Origin: CAIVVT01 sp963757265
GTDB taxonomy: Bacteria > Acidobacteriota > Terriglobia > Bryobacterales > Bryobacteraceae
Reading direction: 5' to 3'
Length of the DNA: 64,000 bases
Assembly: GCA_963757265.1 (NCBI GenBank)
Contig: CAVWRA010000006.1
Coordinates: forward strand, 1,736,001 to 1,800,000
In this document: positions 42,732-52,191 of the stretch, piece by piece
Position numbering within the stretch: position 1 is the first letter of the stretch
Layout of the letters: every line of letters starts with the position of its first letter
Position numbers and translations under genes: made by a program
The notes under the pieces: model-generated
Database searches by the model: none
What the model was told of the DNA's origin: nothing
The model's input: the letters and a program-made list of their open reading frames with translations, nothing else

Positions 42732-44021
42732 ATGCGGAAGTTGCCGTTTCTCGGAGGTTTGCTGGCATTGCTGGCGTGGTCCGTGGGGGCGCAGCCCGCG
42801 GCCGTGGCGGTGAATTTCGACTCGGTGATCCACCCGATCACGGTGGACATTCTGACGCACGCCATCGAGCAGGCCCAGCGCGGTGGAGCGCCGCTGCTCC
42901 TGGTCCGGCTGAACACGCCCGGGGGCCTGCTGGATGCCACGCAGACGCTGGTGGAGCGGATGAACGCGTCGCCGGTGCCAGTGGTCACGTTCGTCACGCC
43001 TTCGGGCGGGCGCGCCGCGTCGGCGGGATTCATTCTGCTCCTGGCCGGGGACGTGGCGGCGATGCAGACGGGCACGCACGCCGGCGCCGCGTCGCCGGTC
43101 CTGCTGGGGCAGGAGATGGACGCGACGATGCGGCACAAGATCGAAAACGACACCGCCGCCGCCGTCCGCAGCCTGGCCGCGCGCCACAACCGCAACTCGG
43201 CGGCCGCCGAATCGACGGTCTACCAGGCCAAGTCGTTCACCAGTGAAGAGGCGCTGGATCAGCACCTGATCGACTTCGTCGTGCGGGATGAGTCCGATCT
43301 GCTCAGCCGGCTGGACGGCCGCGAGGTCACGCGACCCAACGGCGCCCGGCTGGTCCTGCACACGAAGGGCGTGCGGGTGGCGGATTACGAAATGACGCTG
43401 CGGGAGCGGGCCGTGGCGGCGATCGCCGACCCCAACCTAGCGTTCATCCTGCTGATCCTCGGCGGATTGTTGTTGTACGTGGAGTTCAGCATTCCGGGTG
43501 CCGTGGCGCCGGGCGCGGCGGGTGCGATCCTGGTGGTGGTGGCGCTGCTGGCGCTTTCGGTGCTGCCAATTCGCGGGGCGGCGGTGGCGTTGCTGATTCT
43601 GGCCTTCACGCTGTTTATCCTGGAAGCGAAGTTCGCCGCGCACGGGGTGCTGGCGGTGGGCGGCGCAATCGCCATGCTGTTCGGCTCCGTGCTGCTGGTC
43701 GAGGGACCTCCGGAGATGCGCATTCACTTTACGACGGCGCTGGCGGTCACGCTGCCGTTCGCCGCGATTTCGGTCTTTCTGGTCTACCTGGTGGTGCGTT
43801 CGCGGCTGCGGCCGGCGGTCACCGGCGAGGCCGGATTGCTCAACGAACACGGCGTCGCCCACACCGACCTGGCGCCGGAGGGCACGGTCCGGATCCACGG
43901 CGAATTCTGGAGCGCCAAGGCTTCAACCCCGATTGCCCGCGGCACATTCGTGCGGGTGTCGGCCGTGGACGGTTTGCTATTGAAAGTGGAACCTGAGTCA
44001 ACACAGCCCGGAAAGGAATAA
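42732..44021 (+). CDS. NfeD-family membrane serine protease
   Basis: A 429-residue protein with a signal sequence, a ClpP-like Ser-Lys protease domain (LVRLNTPGGLLDATQ, catalytic Ser in GGRAASAGFIL, Lys in MRHKIENDT), four to five membrane helices (about 235-345) and a C-terminal NfeD OB-fold (GVAHTDLAPEGTVRIHGEFWSAKA). It precedes a slipin by four bases, the conserved pair in which the protease is thought to clip stomatin-like proteins or membrane substrates. Confidence 0.93.
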   Translation: MRKLPFLGGLLALLAWSVGAQPAAVAVNFDSVIHPITVDILTHAIEQAQRGGAPLLLVRLNTPGGLLDATQTLVERMNASPVPVVTFVTPSGGRAASAGFILLLAGDVAAMQTGTHAGAASPVLLGQEMDATMRHKIENDTAAAVRSLAARHNRNSAAAESTVYQAKSFTSEEALDQHLIDFVVRDESDLLSRLDGREVTRPNGARLVLHTKGVRVADYEMTLRERAVAAIADPNLAFILLILGGLLLYVEFSIPGAVAPGAAGAILVVVALLALSVLPIRGAAVALLILAFTLFILEAKFAAHGVLAVGGAIAMLFGSVLLVEGPPEMRIHFTTALAVTLPFAAISVFLVYLVVRSRLRPAVTGEAGLLNEHGVAHTDLAPEGTVRIHGEFWSAKASTPIARGTFVRVSAVDGLLLKVEPESTQPGKE

Positions 44022-44025
44022 GCCG

Positions 44026-44814
44026 ATGGAACCCGTAACGCTGGTGTTTTTGGTCGTCATTTTGCTGTACATCTTTTCCTGCATCAACATCCTGGCCGAA
44101 TACGAGCGCGGCGTCGTCTTCCGCCTGGGCCGCGTGCAGGAACGGCCCAAAGGCCCCGGCCTGGTGATCATATTCCGGCCCATCGACCGGATGGTGCGCG
44201 TGTCGCTGCGCCTGGAGACGCTGGAGGTGCCGCCGCAGGACATCGTGACGAGAGACAACGTCACGGTGAAGGTCAATGCCGTGATCTTCTTCCGCGTCAT
44301 CGATCCGCAGAAGGCCGTCCTGGAGGTCTCCAACTTCCTTTACACGACCTCGCAACTGGCGCAGACGACGCTGCGCTCGATTCTCGGCGAGGCGGAACTG
44401 GACGAGCTGTTGAGCCAGCGCGAGACGCTCAACGTGCGGCTGCAGGGCGTGCTCGACACCGACACTGCTCCGTGGGGCATCAAGGTGGCCAAGGTCGAGG
44501 TGAAGCAGGTGGATCTGCCGGACAACATGATCCGTGCCATCGCCCGCCAGGCCGAGGCCGAGCGCGAGCGCCGTGCCAAGATTATCCACGCCGACGGTGA
44601 ATTCATGGCTTCAGAAAAACTGGCGCAAGCAGCCGGAATCCTGCAGCAGCAGCCCGCCGCCATCCAGTTGCGCTACCTGCAGACGCTGGTGGAGATCGGC
44701 GCGGAAAAGAACACCACGGTCGTGTTCCCGCTGCCGGTGGACATCCTGACGGGCCTGGCCCGGCTGTTGGACAAGGGGTCGCGGCCGGAGCAGAAATCGC
44801 CGCCGGAAAAGTGA
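44026..44814 (+). CDS. Slipin (SPFH/Band 7 protein)
   Basis: A 262-residue stomatin-like protein with an N-terminal hydrophobic segment (LVFLVVILLYIFSCINIL) and an SPFH domain (YERGVVFRLGRVQ, PGLVIIFRPIDRMVRVSLR, KVNAVIFFRVIDPQKAV), followed by a coiled coil (RAIARQAEAERERRAKII). It oligomerises on the membrane and partners NfeD. Its TGA abuts the stop of the convergent gene within TGATCA. Confidence 0.95.
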   Translation: MEPVTLVFLVVILLYIFSCINILAEYERGVVFRLGRVQERPKGPGLVIIFRPIDRMVRVSLRLETLEVPPQDIVTRDNVTVKVNAVIFFRVIDPQKAVLEVSNFLYTTSQLAQTTLRSILGEAELDELLSQRETLNVRLQGVLDTDTAPWGIKVAKVEVKQVDLPDNMIRAIARQAEAERERRAKIIHADGEFMASEKLAQAAGILQQQPAAIQLRYLQTLVEIGAEKNTTVVFPLPVDILTGLARLLDKGSRPEQKSPPEK

Positions 44815-47274
44815 TCAGTAGCGGATCTCGGTCCGCCGGCCCGAATCTTCGCCCTGCAGCCAGACATATAGCGGCGCCTGGGGCGAGGGCGAGGGCCAGG
44901 AGACGACGATCCGCAGAGTCTGGCGTAGCGCGTCTCCGGCGACCGGAGCGGGCAGGCTGTCCACCGGGAGGCCGTGCGTGGTATCCCAGCCGACCTTGCC
45001 GATGGTCTCCAGATGCTCTCCTTCGAGCACGCCGGCGAACTGGCCGTCGGCGACCTTTTCGTCGGTCACGGTGAGCTTGTCGATGTGCGGGAGCCGGACT
45101 ACGCGGCCGAGCTTCCAACTGTCGGAAATGCCTCCCGCCGCGGTCTCCACTGTCGCGGCGAGTTCGCATCCCGGTTGCCCGATCGCGCCCGGCAAAAGGG
45201 ACAGGAACAGGACGCCCGCGCCGGCCTGATCGAGGCGCGCGCCGGAACCCTTTTCGCCGGGGCGAAGATCCTGCGCGGCCAGTGTCTGGAACTGGTCCTC
45301 ACACGCCAGACGGATCTCGGCCTGAGCGCCGACGCGGGCCACGCGCACGGAATAGGTCAGGAACGTGTCGGCCGGGAGTTCGTTGGGGCGCTGCTCGATG
45401 CCCAGGCTGGGGAGCCGCGACATAGTGGCGGCGAGGATGCGCGGGCGCGGCGGCGCCACCAGCAGCGCCGCTTTCAGCAGTACGGGCTGCGTCATGCCCT
45501 CGACTTTCATTCCCAGATCCACTGTCTCGCCGGCGTGCAATCCTGAGGCCAGGTGCACCTCGGCGGTGCGTTCGGCCGCGCCGGAAGCCTCGGCGGAGAG
45601 CTCGATTCGGGCGGAGGTCGAGGTCAATGCCTCAACCCGGTCGAGCCCGGTCCCCTTCAGCCGCAGGAGCTGACGGTTCTCATCGAGATTGGCGCGCAGC
45701 GGAAGTCCGGAGATCACAGGCGTCGGGGGCAGAATCCGCAGCGGCAGCTCGGCGGATTTGCCCCCGGATTGCGAAAGGACCAGCTGGTACTGTCCGGCCG
45801 GGAGCGCGGTGGTGTTCAGGCTGAGCGAGAGCGTCTCCTGGGGACCGCCGGCGTGGCCTTTGAGGAGTTTGGGCGTCAGTTCCACGGGCTTCGCGTCAGA
45901 GGCGGCGGGCTGTAGCTTGACGGCCTCGACAAACTCAAAATCCACTCCCGTCAGGCGCACTTCCACTTCACCCGTGCCGTGAACCAGCTTGTCCCGCGAG
46001 GCCGCTTCGATGGACGCCTTGCCGAGGTCGGGCGAGGCCGCGACATGGAGCGTACCCTCGGCGGCGAAAGGCGACCAATCCCACACTCCGCTGAGCTTGT
46101 ATTCGCCCGGCGCGAGATGCACCTTCGCCAAATCCAGCTTGATGCTTTGGGACTTCGCATCGCCCTCGACCGGAACGGCGGCGCTGGCCGGACCGGAGAC
46201 GGCGGTCAGGGTCCATGGCTTCACGGCGTTGATGGACGCCCAGGCCGTCTCTTTCTGCAATTCGACGGGAATCTCGCCCGATCCCCCCTGAGGCAGGTAC
46301 CGGACGGCTTTCAGGCGCAGCGCGGGCGCGGGGGTATTGGGGATTCGCACGGCCCACAGATAGGCGATCTTAGTCCGCGCCTCATGCGCCTCGCGTTTGG
46401 CGCATAGCGCCAGGTTGCCGCCGCTCGAAGGCTGAGCAAAAGACGACCGGAAATCGGTGTTGGGAGAGATGAGCGAGCTCAGGTTCGCGGCCAGAGCCGC
46501 GCCGCCCGTCGCCAGCCCGACGGTGTTGCCGAAGAACAGCCCTGCGATGGACGCGGCGATCCCCGCGGATTGGGCGACACGCGCGGTCGGGCTCGACGCC
46601 AGGGGATCGTAGGTGGCGACGGCCGGATTCAGCCCCCGCAGCAGCGCCGCGGCCTGTTGGTCAACGGGCGCGGTGCGATCCAGTGTGCCAGACGCGGCCG
46701 GCGCGCCGGAGAGCCCCTTCACGGCGGCCTCGAGGCTCGTGGATGGGGCGGCGGCATCCGCGCTGGAGGTTTTCAACTGCTGGATGAGCGACTCCGCGAG
46801 GGCCGTTTTCTCGGCGTATTCGGCCAGTTGGGAGATCAGCTCCTCGTCATTGCGGACCAGTTTCTTCACGCGGCTCTTGTCGAGCCCCTGCGGTCCGTAA
46901 ACCAGGCCGGCCACGTCAACGGCGACAGGCGATTGCCATTCCGCCGGGGTGAGCGCCGAATGCGGATCGAGAACCACCACCTGGGGCTTCTTCGTCCCGC
47001 CATGATTCACCGGCGCCAGAACGAGGGCCACTTCGGCCTTCTTGTCAACGTTGGCCGGCAATTGACCCGGCGTGTACAGCAGTTTGAATCCGGCCCCCAC
47101 AGCGTGCACTTCGCGCAGCGGGAGGGGAGATTTCGCGTCCGGCGCTTGCACGGCGAGCTTGAATTCGGACACGGACATCGCACCCGTGCAGGCTGGCCCT
47201 GTTGCGCCAACCAGCAGCGGAGCGAACGACAGCCAAGCGGGCATGAAAAGCAGGGCGGAGTGTTGCATGGCCAC
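44815..47274 (-). CDS. Large secreted protein of unknown function
   Basis: An 819-residue exported protein (signal near FAPLLVGATGPACTG). The first 300 residues contain a hydrophobic Gly/Ala region (SIAGLFFGNTVGLATGGAAL). The remainder is a series of beta-rich modules of about 90-100 residues with Ig/IPT-like phrasing (PTPVISGLPLRANLDENRQLLRLKGTGLDRVEAL, here in short pieces), suggesting a cell-surface or periplasmic scaffold. No catalytic motif is seen. ATG at 47274 or 47268 both possible. Convergent with the slipin gene with no spacer. Confidence 0.7.
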   Translation of the reverse strand: MAMQHSALLFMPAWLSFAPLLVGATGPACTGAMSVSEFKLAVQAPDAKSPLPLREVHAVGAGFKLLYTPGQLPANVDKKAEVALVLAPVNHGGTKKPQVVVLDPHSALTPAEWQSPVAVDVAGLVYGPQGLDKSRVKKLVRNDEELISQLAEYAEKTALAESLIQQLKTSSADAAAPSTSLEAAVKGLSGAPAASGTLDRTAPVDQQAAALLRGLNPAVATYDPLASSPTARVAQSAGIAASIAGLFFGNTVGLATGGAALAANLSSLISPNTDFRSSFAQPSSGGNLALCAKREAHEARTKIAYLWAVRIPNTPAPALRLKAVRYLPQGGSGEIPVELQKETAWASINAVKPWTLTAVSGPASAAVPVEGDAKSQSIKLDLAKVHLAPGEYKLSGVWDWSPFAAEGTLHVAASPDLGKASIEAASRDKLVHGTGEVEVRLTGVDFEFVEAVKLQPAASDAKPVELTPKLLKGHAGGPQETLSLSLNTTALPAGQYQLVLSQSGGKSAELPLRILPPTPVISGLPLRANLDENRQLLRLKGTGLDRVEALTSTSARIELSAEASGAAERTAEVHLASGLHAGETVDLGMKVEGMTQPVLLKAALLVAPPRPRILAATMSRLPSLGIEQRPNELPADTFLTYSVRVARVGAQAEIRLACEDQFQTLAAQDLRPGEKGSGARLDQAGAGVLFLSLLPGAIGQPGCELAATVETAAGGISDSWKLGRVVRLPHIDKLTVTDEKVADGQFAGVLEGEHLETIGKVGWDTTHGLPVDSLPAPVAGDALRQTLRIVVSWPSPSPQAPLYVWLQGEDSGRRTEIRY

Positions 47275-47608
47275 TACTTGCAGTATGGCAAAGCGCCAAG
47301 AAGGGCATGATTGGCCGGACCGGTCCCGGGCGGCGCATGCGTCCGCGATTTGTGAAGAGATTCCGGAACGGCGGGTATATGCTCTGGAGTAGCCCCGATC
47401 GGGGTTCTCCCCCTAGGGTGAGACGTTGACGCCGGCCCCAACTCGCAGACCCGCGATCCAATTGACGACCGGGCAAGCAACCCATCGCGATCGCGGAAAC
47501 ACGCCGTCGTAACCGGCCGGGGGCAAGAGGATGGGCCGGCCAAACGCCAGCCTCAAGCCGGGTTTGCCTCCCACCGGCTGAGAATAATGAAGTACGAGGT
47601 GGACTGCT
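47275..47608. promoter_or_regulatory. Divergent intergenic region with a CCCCGATCGGGG dyad
   Basis: Holds the promoters of the large secreted protein and the hybrid kinase. A perfect 12-bp palindrome CCCCGATCGGGG at 47393-47404 runs into TTCTCCCCCTAGGGTGAGA, which contains further inverted GGGG/CCCC and CCTAGG elements. This could be a regulator site. The rest has no recognised signal. Confidence 0.35.
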
Positions 47609-50600
47609 TTGGTGACGCGAGTGCAGGCGGCAAGTACTCCGAGATGGGACCAGTTCCGGGCGGCTGAAGAGCAGCGCCGTGGACGCCGGGAAGTGCGGCC
47701 GGACATAGTCGCAGGAGTCTGCCTGCTGATGCTCACGGCGTGCCGCTGGGCGGAGCGCCCCGCCCCAGCCCGGCCAATCCGGAGCGTGGCTGAAGTCTGG
47801 AGCCTCAGTCCGGCGGAGGCACGCCGCGGCTATCCGGTGGAGTTGCACGGCGTCGTCACGTTCTTCGACCCCCAGGTTGAACTGCTGACCGTACAGGACG
47901 GAACAGCCGGAATCTACGTCGCAACCTCTGGTCTTTCTTCAAATCTAAGCCCCGGACAGGCGGTGGGCGTGCGCGGTTTCACGGGCTATGAAGCCAGCGC
48001 GCCGGTGATCGTGAAGCCGACGCTGACAATGGGCCCCGGCGGCAAACTTCCGGCTCCGAAGCAGGCGGATCCGCGGACGATCGTCGAGGGGCAAGCGGAC
48101 TACCAGTGGGTTGAAACGCATGGGAAACTGCTGCCGCGCACGGCCGTGGACGGCGAGCACGCCCGGCACACGCTGCTGCTCGGCGGCCAGGCGGTGGAGT
48201 GCATCGTCCTCACCGAGTCCCCGTCCAGCCTGGACTCGCTGGTCGGTGGGGAGGTGGCGGCGCGGGGCGTGCCGGTGACGGTCAGAGCCGCCTCGGGTGA
48301 AATCCAACGCGTTCAGCTCTACGTTGCTTCTTCTGATGAACTGGAATCCAGACAGACCCAGGCGGCTCCTGGAGAGCCCAGAAGGAGTCGGGCGGGGCCG
48401 GACCACGCCACGCCCGGATTGCCCATTTTGACTACGGTTGCTCAGATCAAGAGCCAGACACGCCGAGGCGAAAACCGCTCCTACCCGGTTCGGATTAGGG
48501 CTGTTGTCACGCTGGCCGAGCCGGATTGGTCGGGTCTCACCGTGCAGGATTCCACGGCCGGCATCTACGTCGAAATCGCAGCAGGACATGTTGAGCATTT
48601 CAAGCCCGGCGACGTGGTGGAGATTGAGGGCTACAGTATCGGCGGCCAATTCGCGCCCTCGATCGTCAGCCAGTCGGTCCGGATTGTGGGCCATGGCGCA
48701 TTGCCCGCCGCACGGCCATTCCGGGCCTCGCGGGTGATCGGCCCCGACGAAAACGCATGGACGCAGTTCAGCGGAGTGGTCCAACTCGTCTCCAAGCGGG
48801 AGGACACGGAGCTGACGCTGCGCGTCGCCGGGGACTCCGGATTGGTCCCCGTGCGGATTGTATTCGGAGATACCAAGCGCAAAGTCGCTGAATGGATCGA
48901 CGCCGAAGTCACGGTGCAAGGCGTCGGCAGCCCGCTCTACGATCAGGAACACCGGATCAATGGATTCGAGCTGGTGGCCCCGACGCTCGATTCGGTGCAT
49001 GTGACGCGTGGCGCCTCGCAGGACCCATTCGCCCGCCCGGCGATCCCAATCGGATCGCTCCTGCGCTTCAACCTTGATCGGCCATTGAACCACCGAGTCA
49101 AGGTGACTGGCACTGTCGTGTTGCGGCGCAACGATGCGCTGTTCGTGGCGGACGAGACAGGCGGCGTGCAACTGCGCACCGAGGGGACCCCGGAGGTACA
49201 AGTGGGCGACAGGGTGGAGGCGGTTGGTTTCCCGACGTTGCAACTGGGGAGGCCCGCGCTGGAGGAGGCAGTGCTGCGCCGGCTGGGACCGGGCCGGATT
49301 CCGGCGCCGGTGGATATTTCGGCCGATGAGGCCACGGGCGGGCCATATGATGCACGGCTGGTGCGCCTGACCGCGTCTCTGATCAATCAGCACGTCACCT
49401 TCGGCGATCACCGCCTGTACGTTCAGGCCGGCCGGAAACAGTTTGCAGCGATTCTGGAGCACCCACAATACTCGGAATTCATCGAGTCGTTGCGGGAAGG
49501 CAGCATGCTGCAAATCACGGGCGTGTGCGCCCTGGAATGGGACGACTCGCAAGTGCCCCCCAGCCCGCGATCTTTCCACCTCCTGGTCCCATCCCCGGCG
49601 GACATCCGGGTGGTGCGGCGCGCCTCCTGGTGGACGCTGGGGCATGCCCTGGTCGTTCTGGGACTCATGTCAACGGCCGTGCTGGCCGTACTGAGCTGGG
49701 TGATCGTGCTGCGCCGGCGGGTCGCCGCCCAAACGGCGCAGATCCGCGAGCAGATGGAGCACGCGACGCGCATGCAGACGCGGCTCGAGGAGGCCGGGCG
49801 GCTGGAGAGCCTCGGCCGGCTGGCCGGCGGCATCGCGCACGATTTCAACAACCTGCTGACGGTGATCAATGGATACGCCGACCTGATGCTGAGCCGCGCC
49901 GGCCTGAGCGATGCTTCAAAGAAGAGCATCACAGAGATCCGCAACGCGGGCAAGAAGGCCGCATCCCTGACACTGCAACTGCTCGCATTCAGCCGCAAAC
50001 AGATCCTCCAGCCGCGGGTTCTGGATCTCAATTCCGTGGCGCGGGAGACGGAAGCCATTTTGCGGCGCCTGATCGGAGAGAACATCCGTGTCGAGGTAAA
50101 CCTCGATCCCTCGGCCTGCCTGACCCTGGCCGATCCGGGCCAGATCACCCAGGTTCTGATGAACCTGTCGGTGAATGCCCGGGACGCCATGCCGGGCGGC
50201 GGCACACTGACCATCTCCACGACCCGGATCGACCTGGACGGCCACTCCAACGGCCGGGACTGGCACCCGGTCGAACGGGGCGAGGGCCCGGCGCCGGGGC
50301 GCTACGTCCTGCTGTCCGTTGCCGACACGGGTGTGGGCATGGACGAGGTCACGAAGGCACACATCTTCGAGCCGTTCTTCACGACCAAGGATGTAGGCAA
50401 GGGAACCGGGCTGGGGCTGGCAACCGTTTTCGGCATCGTCCGGCAGAGCAAGGGCTACGTGCGCGTTCAAAGCGAACCCGGCAAGGGGTCGGCCTTCACC
50501 ATTTGTCTGCCGCGAGTGGAAGCCGGCGTGGAGCGCGAAGCCGGGGACACGGCGGGGTCCGGGTCATCGGGCGCCGGTGGGGAGGAGACGATCTTGATTG

Positions 50601-50944
50601 TGGAGGATCAGACCGAAGTTCGTTCGCTGGTGAGCGGCGTGTTGCAGCAGTGGGGCTATGTAACGCTGGAGGCCTCCGGCGCCGAGGAGAGCCTGGCGTT
50701 GTTGAAATCCTACCCCGGCCCGATCGAGATGATGATCACCGATGTGGTCATGCCGGGCATGTCGGGCGTGCGGCTGGCCGATGAGGTGAAACGCGTCCGG
50801 CCCGAAACGAAGATGCTGTTTATGTCCGGCTACACGCATTCGGAGATCGACCACCAGGGCCTGCTGCGCGAGGGCGTCGCGTTTATCCAGAAGCCCTTCA
50901 CGCCCGAGGCGCTGGCAGCCAAGGTCCGCGCCGCGCTGGCGTGA
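47609..50944 (+). CDS. Hybrid sensor histidine kinase with repeated OB-like sensor modules
   Basis: An 1111-residue protein. The N-terminus has a hydrophobic stretch with a lipobox-like LTAC. About 600 periplasmic residues follow, made of repeats with the phrase LTVQDGTAGIYV..PGQAVGVRGF, LTVQDSTAGIYVEI..PGDVVEIEGY and LFVADETGGVQL..VGDRVEAVGF, OB-fold-like modules. One membrane helix (about 678-700) precedes a short coiled coil, HisKA with His744 (GGIAHDFNNLL), HATPase (DTGVGMDEV, GTGLGLATVFG) and a C-terminal receiver with Asp1045 (MITDVVMPGMSG) and Lys in FIQKPFTPE. TTG 47609 or GTG 47612 could start it. Signal and downstream partner unknown. Confidence 0.88.
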   Translation: MVTRVQAASTPRWDQFRAAEEQRRGRREVRPDIVAGVCLLMLTACRWAERPAPARPIRSVAEVWSLSPAEARRGYPVELHGVVTFFDPQVELLTVQDGTAGIYVATSGLSSNLSPGQAVGVRGFTGYEASAPVIVKPTLTMGPGGKLPAPKQADPRTIVEGQADYQWVETHGKLLPRTAVDGEHARHTLLLGGQAVECIVLTESPSSLDSLVGGEVAARGVPVTVRAASGEIQRVQLYVASSDELESRQTQAAPGEPRRSRAGPDHATPGLPILTTVAQIKSQTRRGENRSYPVRIRAVVTLAEPDWSGLTVQDSTAGIYVEIAAGHVEHFKPGDVVEIEGYSIGGQFAPSIVSQSVRIVGHGALPAARPFRASRVIGPDENAWTQFSGVVQLVSKREDTELTLRVAGDSGLVPVRIVFGDTKRKVAEWIDAEVTVQGVGSPLYDQEHRINGFELVAPTLDSVHVTRGASQDPFARPAIPIGSLLRFNLDRPLNHRVKVTGTVVLRRNDALFVADETGGVQLRTEGTPEVQVGDRVEAVGFPTLQLGRPALEEAVLRRLGPGRIPAPVDISADEATGGPYDARLVRLTASLINQHVTFGDHRLYVQAGRKQFAAILEHPQYSEFIESLREGSMLQITGVCALEWDDSQVPPSPRSFHLLVPSPADIRVVRRASWWTLGHALVVLGLMSTAVLAVLSWVIVLRRRVAAQTAQIREQMEHATRMQTRLEEAGRLESLGRLAGGIAHDFNNLLTVINGYADLMLSRAGLSDASKKSITEIRNAGKKAASLTLQLLAFSRKQILQPRVLDLNSVARETEAILRRLIGENIRVEVNLDPSACLTLADPGQITQVLMNLSVNARDAMPGGGTLTISTTRIDLDGHSNGRDWHPVERGEGPAPGRYVLLSVADTGVGMDEVTKAHIFEPFFTTKDVGKGTGLGLATVFGIVRQSKGYVRVQSEPGKGSAFTICLPRVEAGVEREAGDTAGSGSSGAGGEETILIVEDQTEVRSLVSGVLQQWGYVTLEASGAEESLALLKSYPGPIEMMITDVVMPGMSGVRLADEVKRVRPETKMLFMSGYTHSEIDHQGLLREGVAFIQKPFTPEALAAKVRAALA

Positions 50945-50969
50945 TCGGCGGCCCGGCCGGGTCCGCCTG

Positions 50970-51476
50970 TCAGAATCCGCTCTCGTCCGCCGAGGGCCCG
51001 TACAAGGCCGGCACCGGAACATCGTTCATCCGCAGATAGACGGTCAGTTGGGCGCGGTGATGAACGGCGTGGTTGAAGACCAGCCCGCGCAGCGCGGCCA
51101 GGCGCGGCACGGCCATGAACGTGCGGTCGCCCATCTTGAGCGTCCAGGTCTCCATCATCTGCTCGTCGCTCATCTTCTGCAGGGCGGCGCGGAACGTGGC
51201 GGTCTGCTGGTCGAAGCACTCCACCGCCTGCTGCGCCGTGACCGGCTCCGGAGGACGCTGGCGATACTCGGACGCGGCCAGGTCGACGCTGTCCGTGGTG
51301 CAGACCATCGTGCCCCAGTGCGGCAGATTGGCGATATGGCCCGCCAGCCAGCCCAGCGTCCCCGACTTGGGATGGGGCCGGAAGTCGAACTTGCCCGCGG
51401 GCAGCCGTTCCAGCGTTTTCCGCGTCCCCGCCGACTCACGGTCCAACTCGCCCAGTAAGCTCTGGCTGATCGTCAT
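50970..51476 (-). CDS. DinB-family protein
   Basis: A 168-residue four-helix-bundle protein with the three expected histidines (GWLAGHIANLPHWG, and FNHAVHHRAQLTVYL, a typical DinB metal motif) and C-terminal RMNDVPVPALYGPSADE, seen in DinB_2-type proteins. Related enzymes are thiol-dependent transferases. ATG at 51476 has GGAG upstream. Convergent with the hybrid kinase. Confidence 0.88.
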   Translation of the reverse strand: MTISQSLLGELDRESAGTRKTLERLPAGKFDFRPHPKSGTLGWLAGHIANLPHWGTMVCTTDSVDLAASEYRQRPPEPVTAQQAVECFDQQTATFRAALQKMSDEQMMETWTLKMGDRTFMAVPRLAALRGLVFNHAVHHRAQLTVYLRMNDVPVPALYGPSADESGF

Positions 51477-51566
51477 ACAGGATCTCCTTTGGGCGGATTG
51501 TACCCTGAAAATCCGCTGCAACGCTTGGAACGGTTGGGAAACGGAATGCAGGCTACGCGGACGTAC

Positions 51567-51983
51567 TCACGCGGTCTCGCCCTTGATGAAACGGGCCATG
51601 CGGCGATCCGAGATCAGGATATGGTCGCGCAACCAGTCGCGCAGGTAGTCCATCATCGAGTCGGAGAGCTCGGCCTTGCTGGCGGCGAATTCCTCCCGAA
51701 AGTGAGCTACCTGGGCCAGCAGGAAATCGTGCTCGGCCTTATGCAGGTCGATGTCCGGGTACTCCTTCCGCCGCATCAGCGCTTCTTCGTCCGTGAAGTG
51801 CTCGTGGGTCAACTCGATCAACTGGTCCAGTCGGAACAGCAGGACTTCATTGGGCCGGCCTCCGCGGAAGGCTTCGTTGAGCGCGTTCAGCAGATCGGTG
51901 AGGGTCTCGTGTTGGCGGTCGATCTTCTCGATTCCCGTGGCGTACAGGTCCATCCACCGCATCAGTCTCAGGCCGGTACCCAT
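51567..51983 (-). CDS. Bacteriohemerythrin
   Basis: A 138-residue O2-binding diiron protein. Ligands are visible in order: GIEKIDRQHETLTDLLN (His), LTHEHFTDEEALMRR (His, Glu), DLHKAEHDFL (His, His) and LRDHILISDRRMA (His, Asp). It begins near LRLMRW. ATG at 51983 is chosen for the GGGAGA site; an upstream ATG adds ten residues. It may store or sense oxygen. Confidence 0.93.
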   Translation of the reverse strand: MGTGLRLMRWMDLYATGIEKIDRQHETLTDLLNALNEAFRGGRPNEVLLFRLDQLIELTHEHFTDEEALMRRKEYPDIDLHKAEHDFLLAQVAHFREEFAASKAELSDSMMDYLRDWLRDHILISDRRMARFIKGETA

Positions 51984-52191
51984 ATCTCGTTTTCTCCCAA
52001 CTCGATAGCCCATCGTATCAGGGGCCGAATTCGTTTCTCAAGCCCTCCGTGCACGATTTGCCCTCAGCTGCCCTCCCTTCCCTCCGAATAGGCGGCACCC
52101 TATAAGTCGGCGCGGCCGGAAGCAGACTAGCGGGTAAAATGGTCTGGATGATGGTTTCCAGCCGTCGGCCGGTCATGGAGGACCAATAGCC

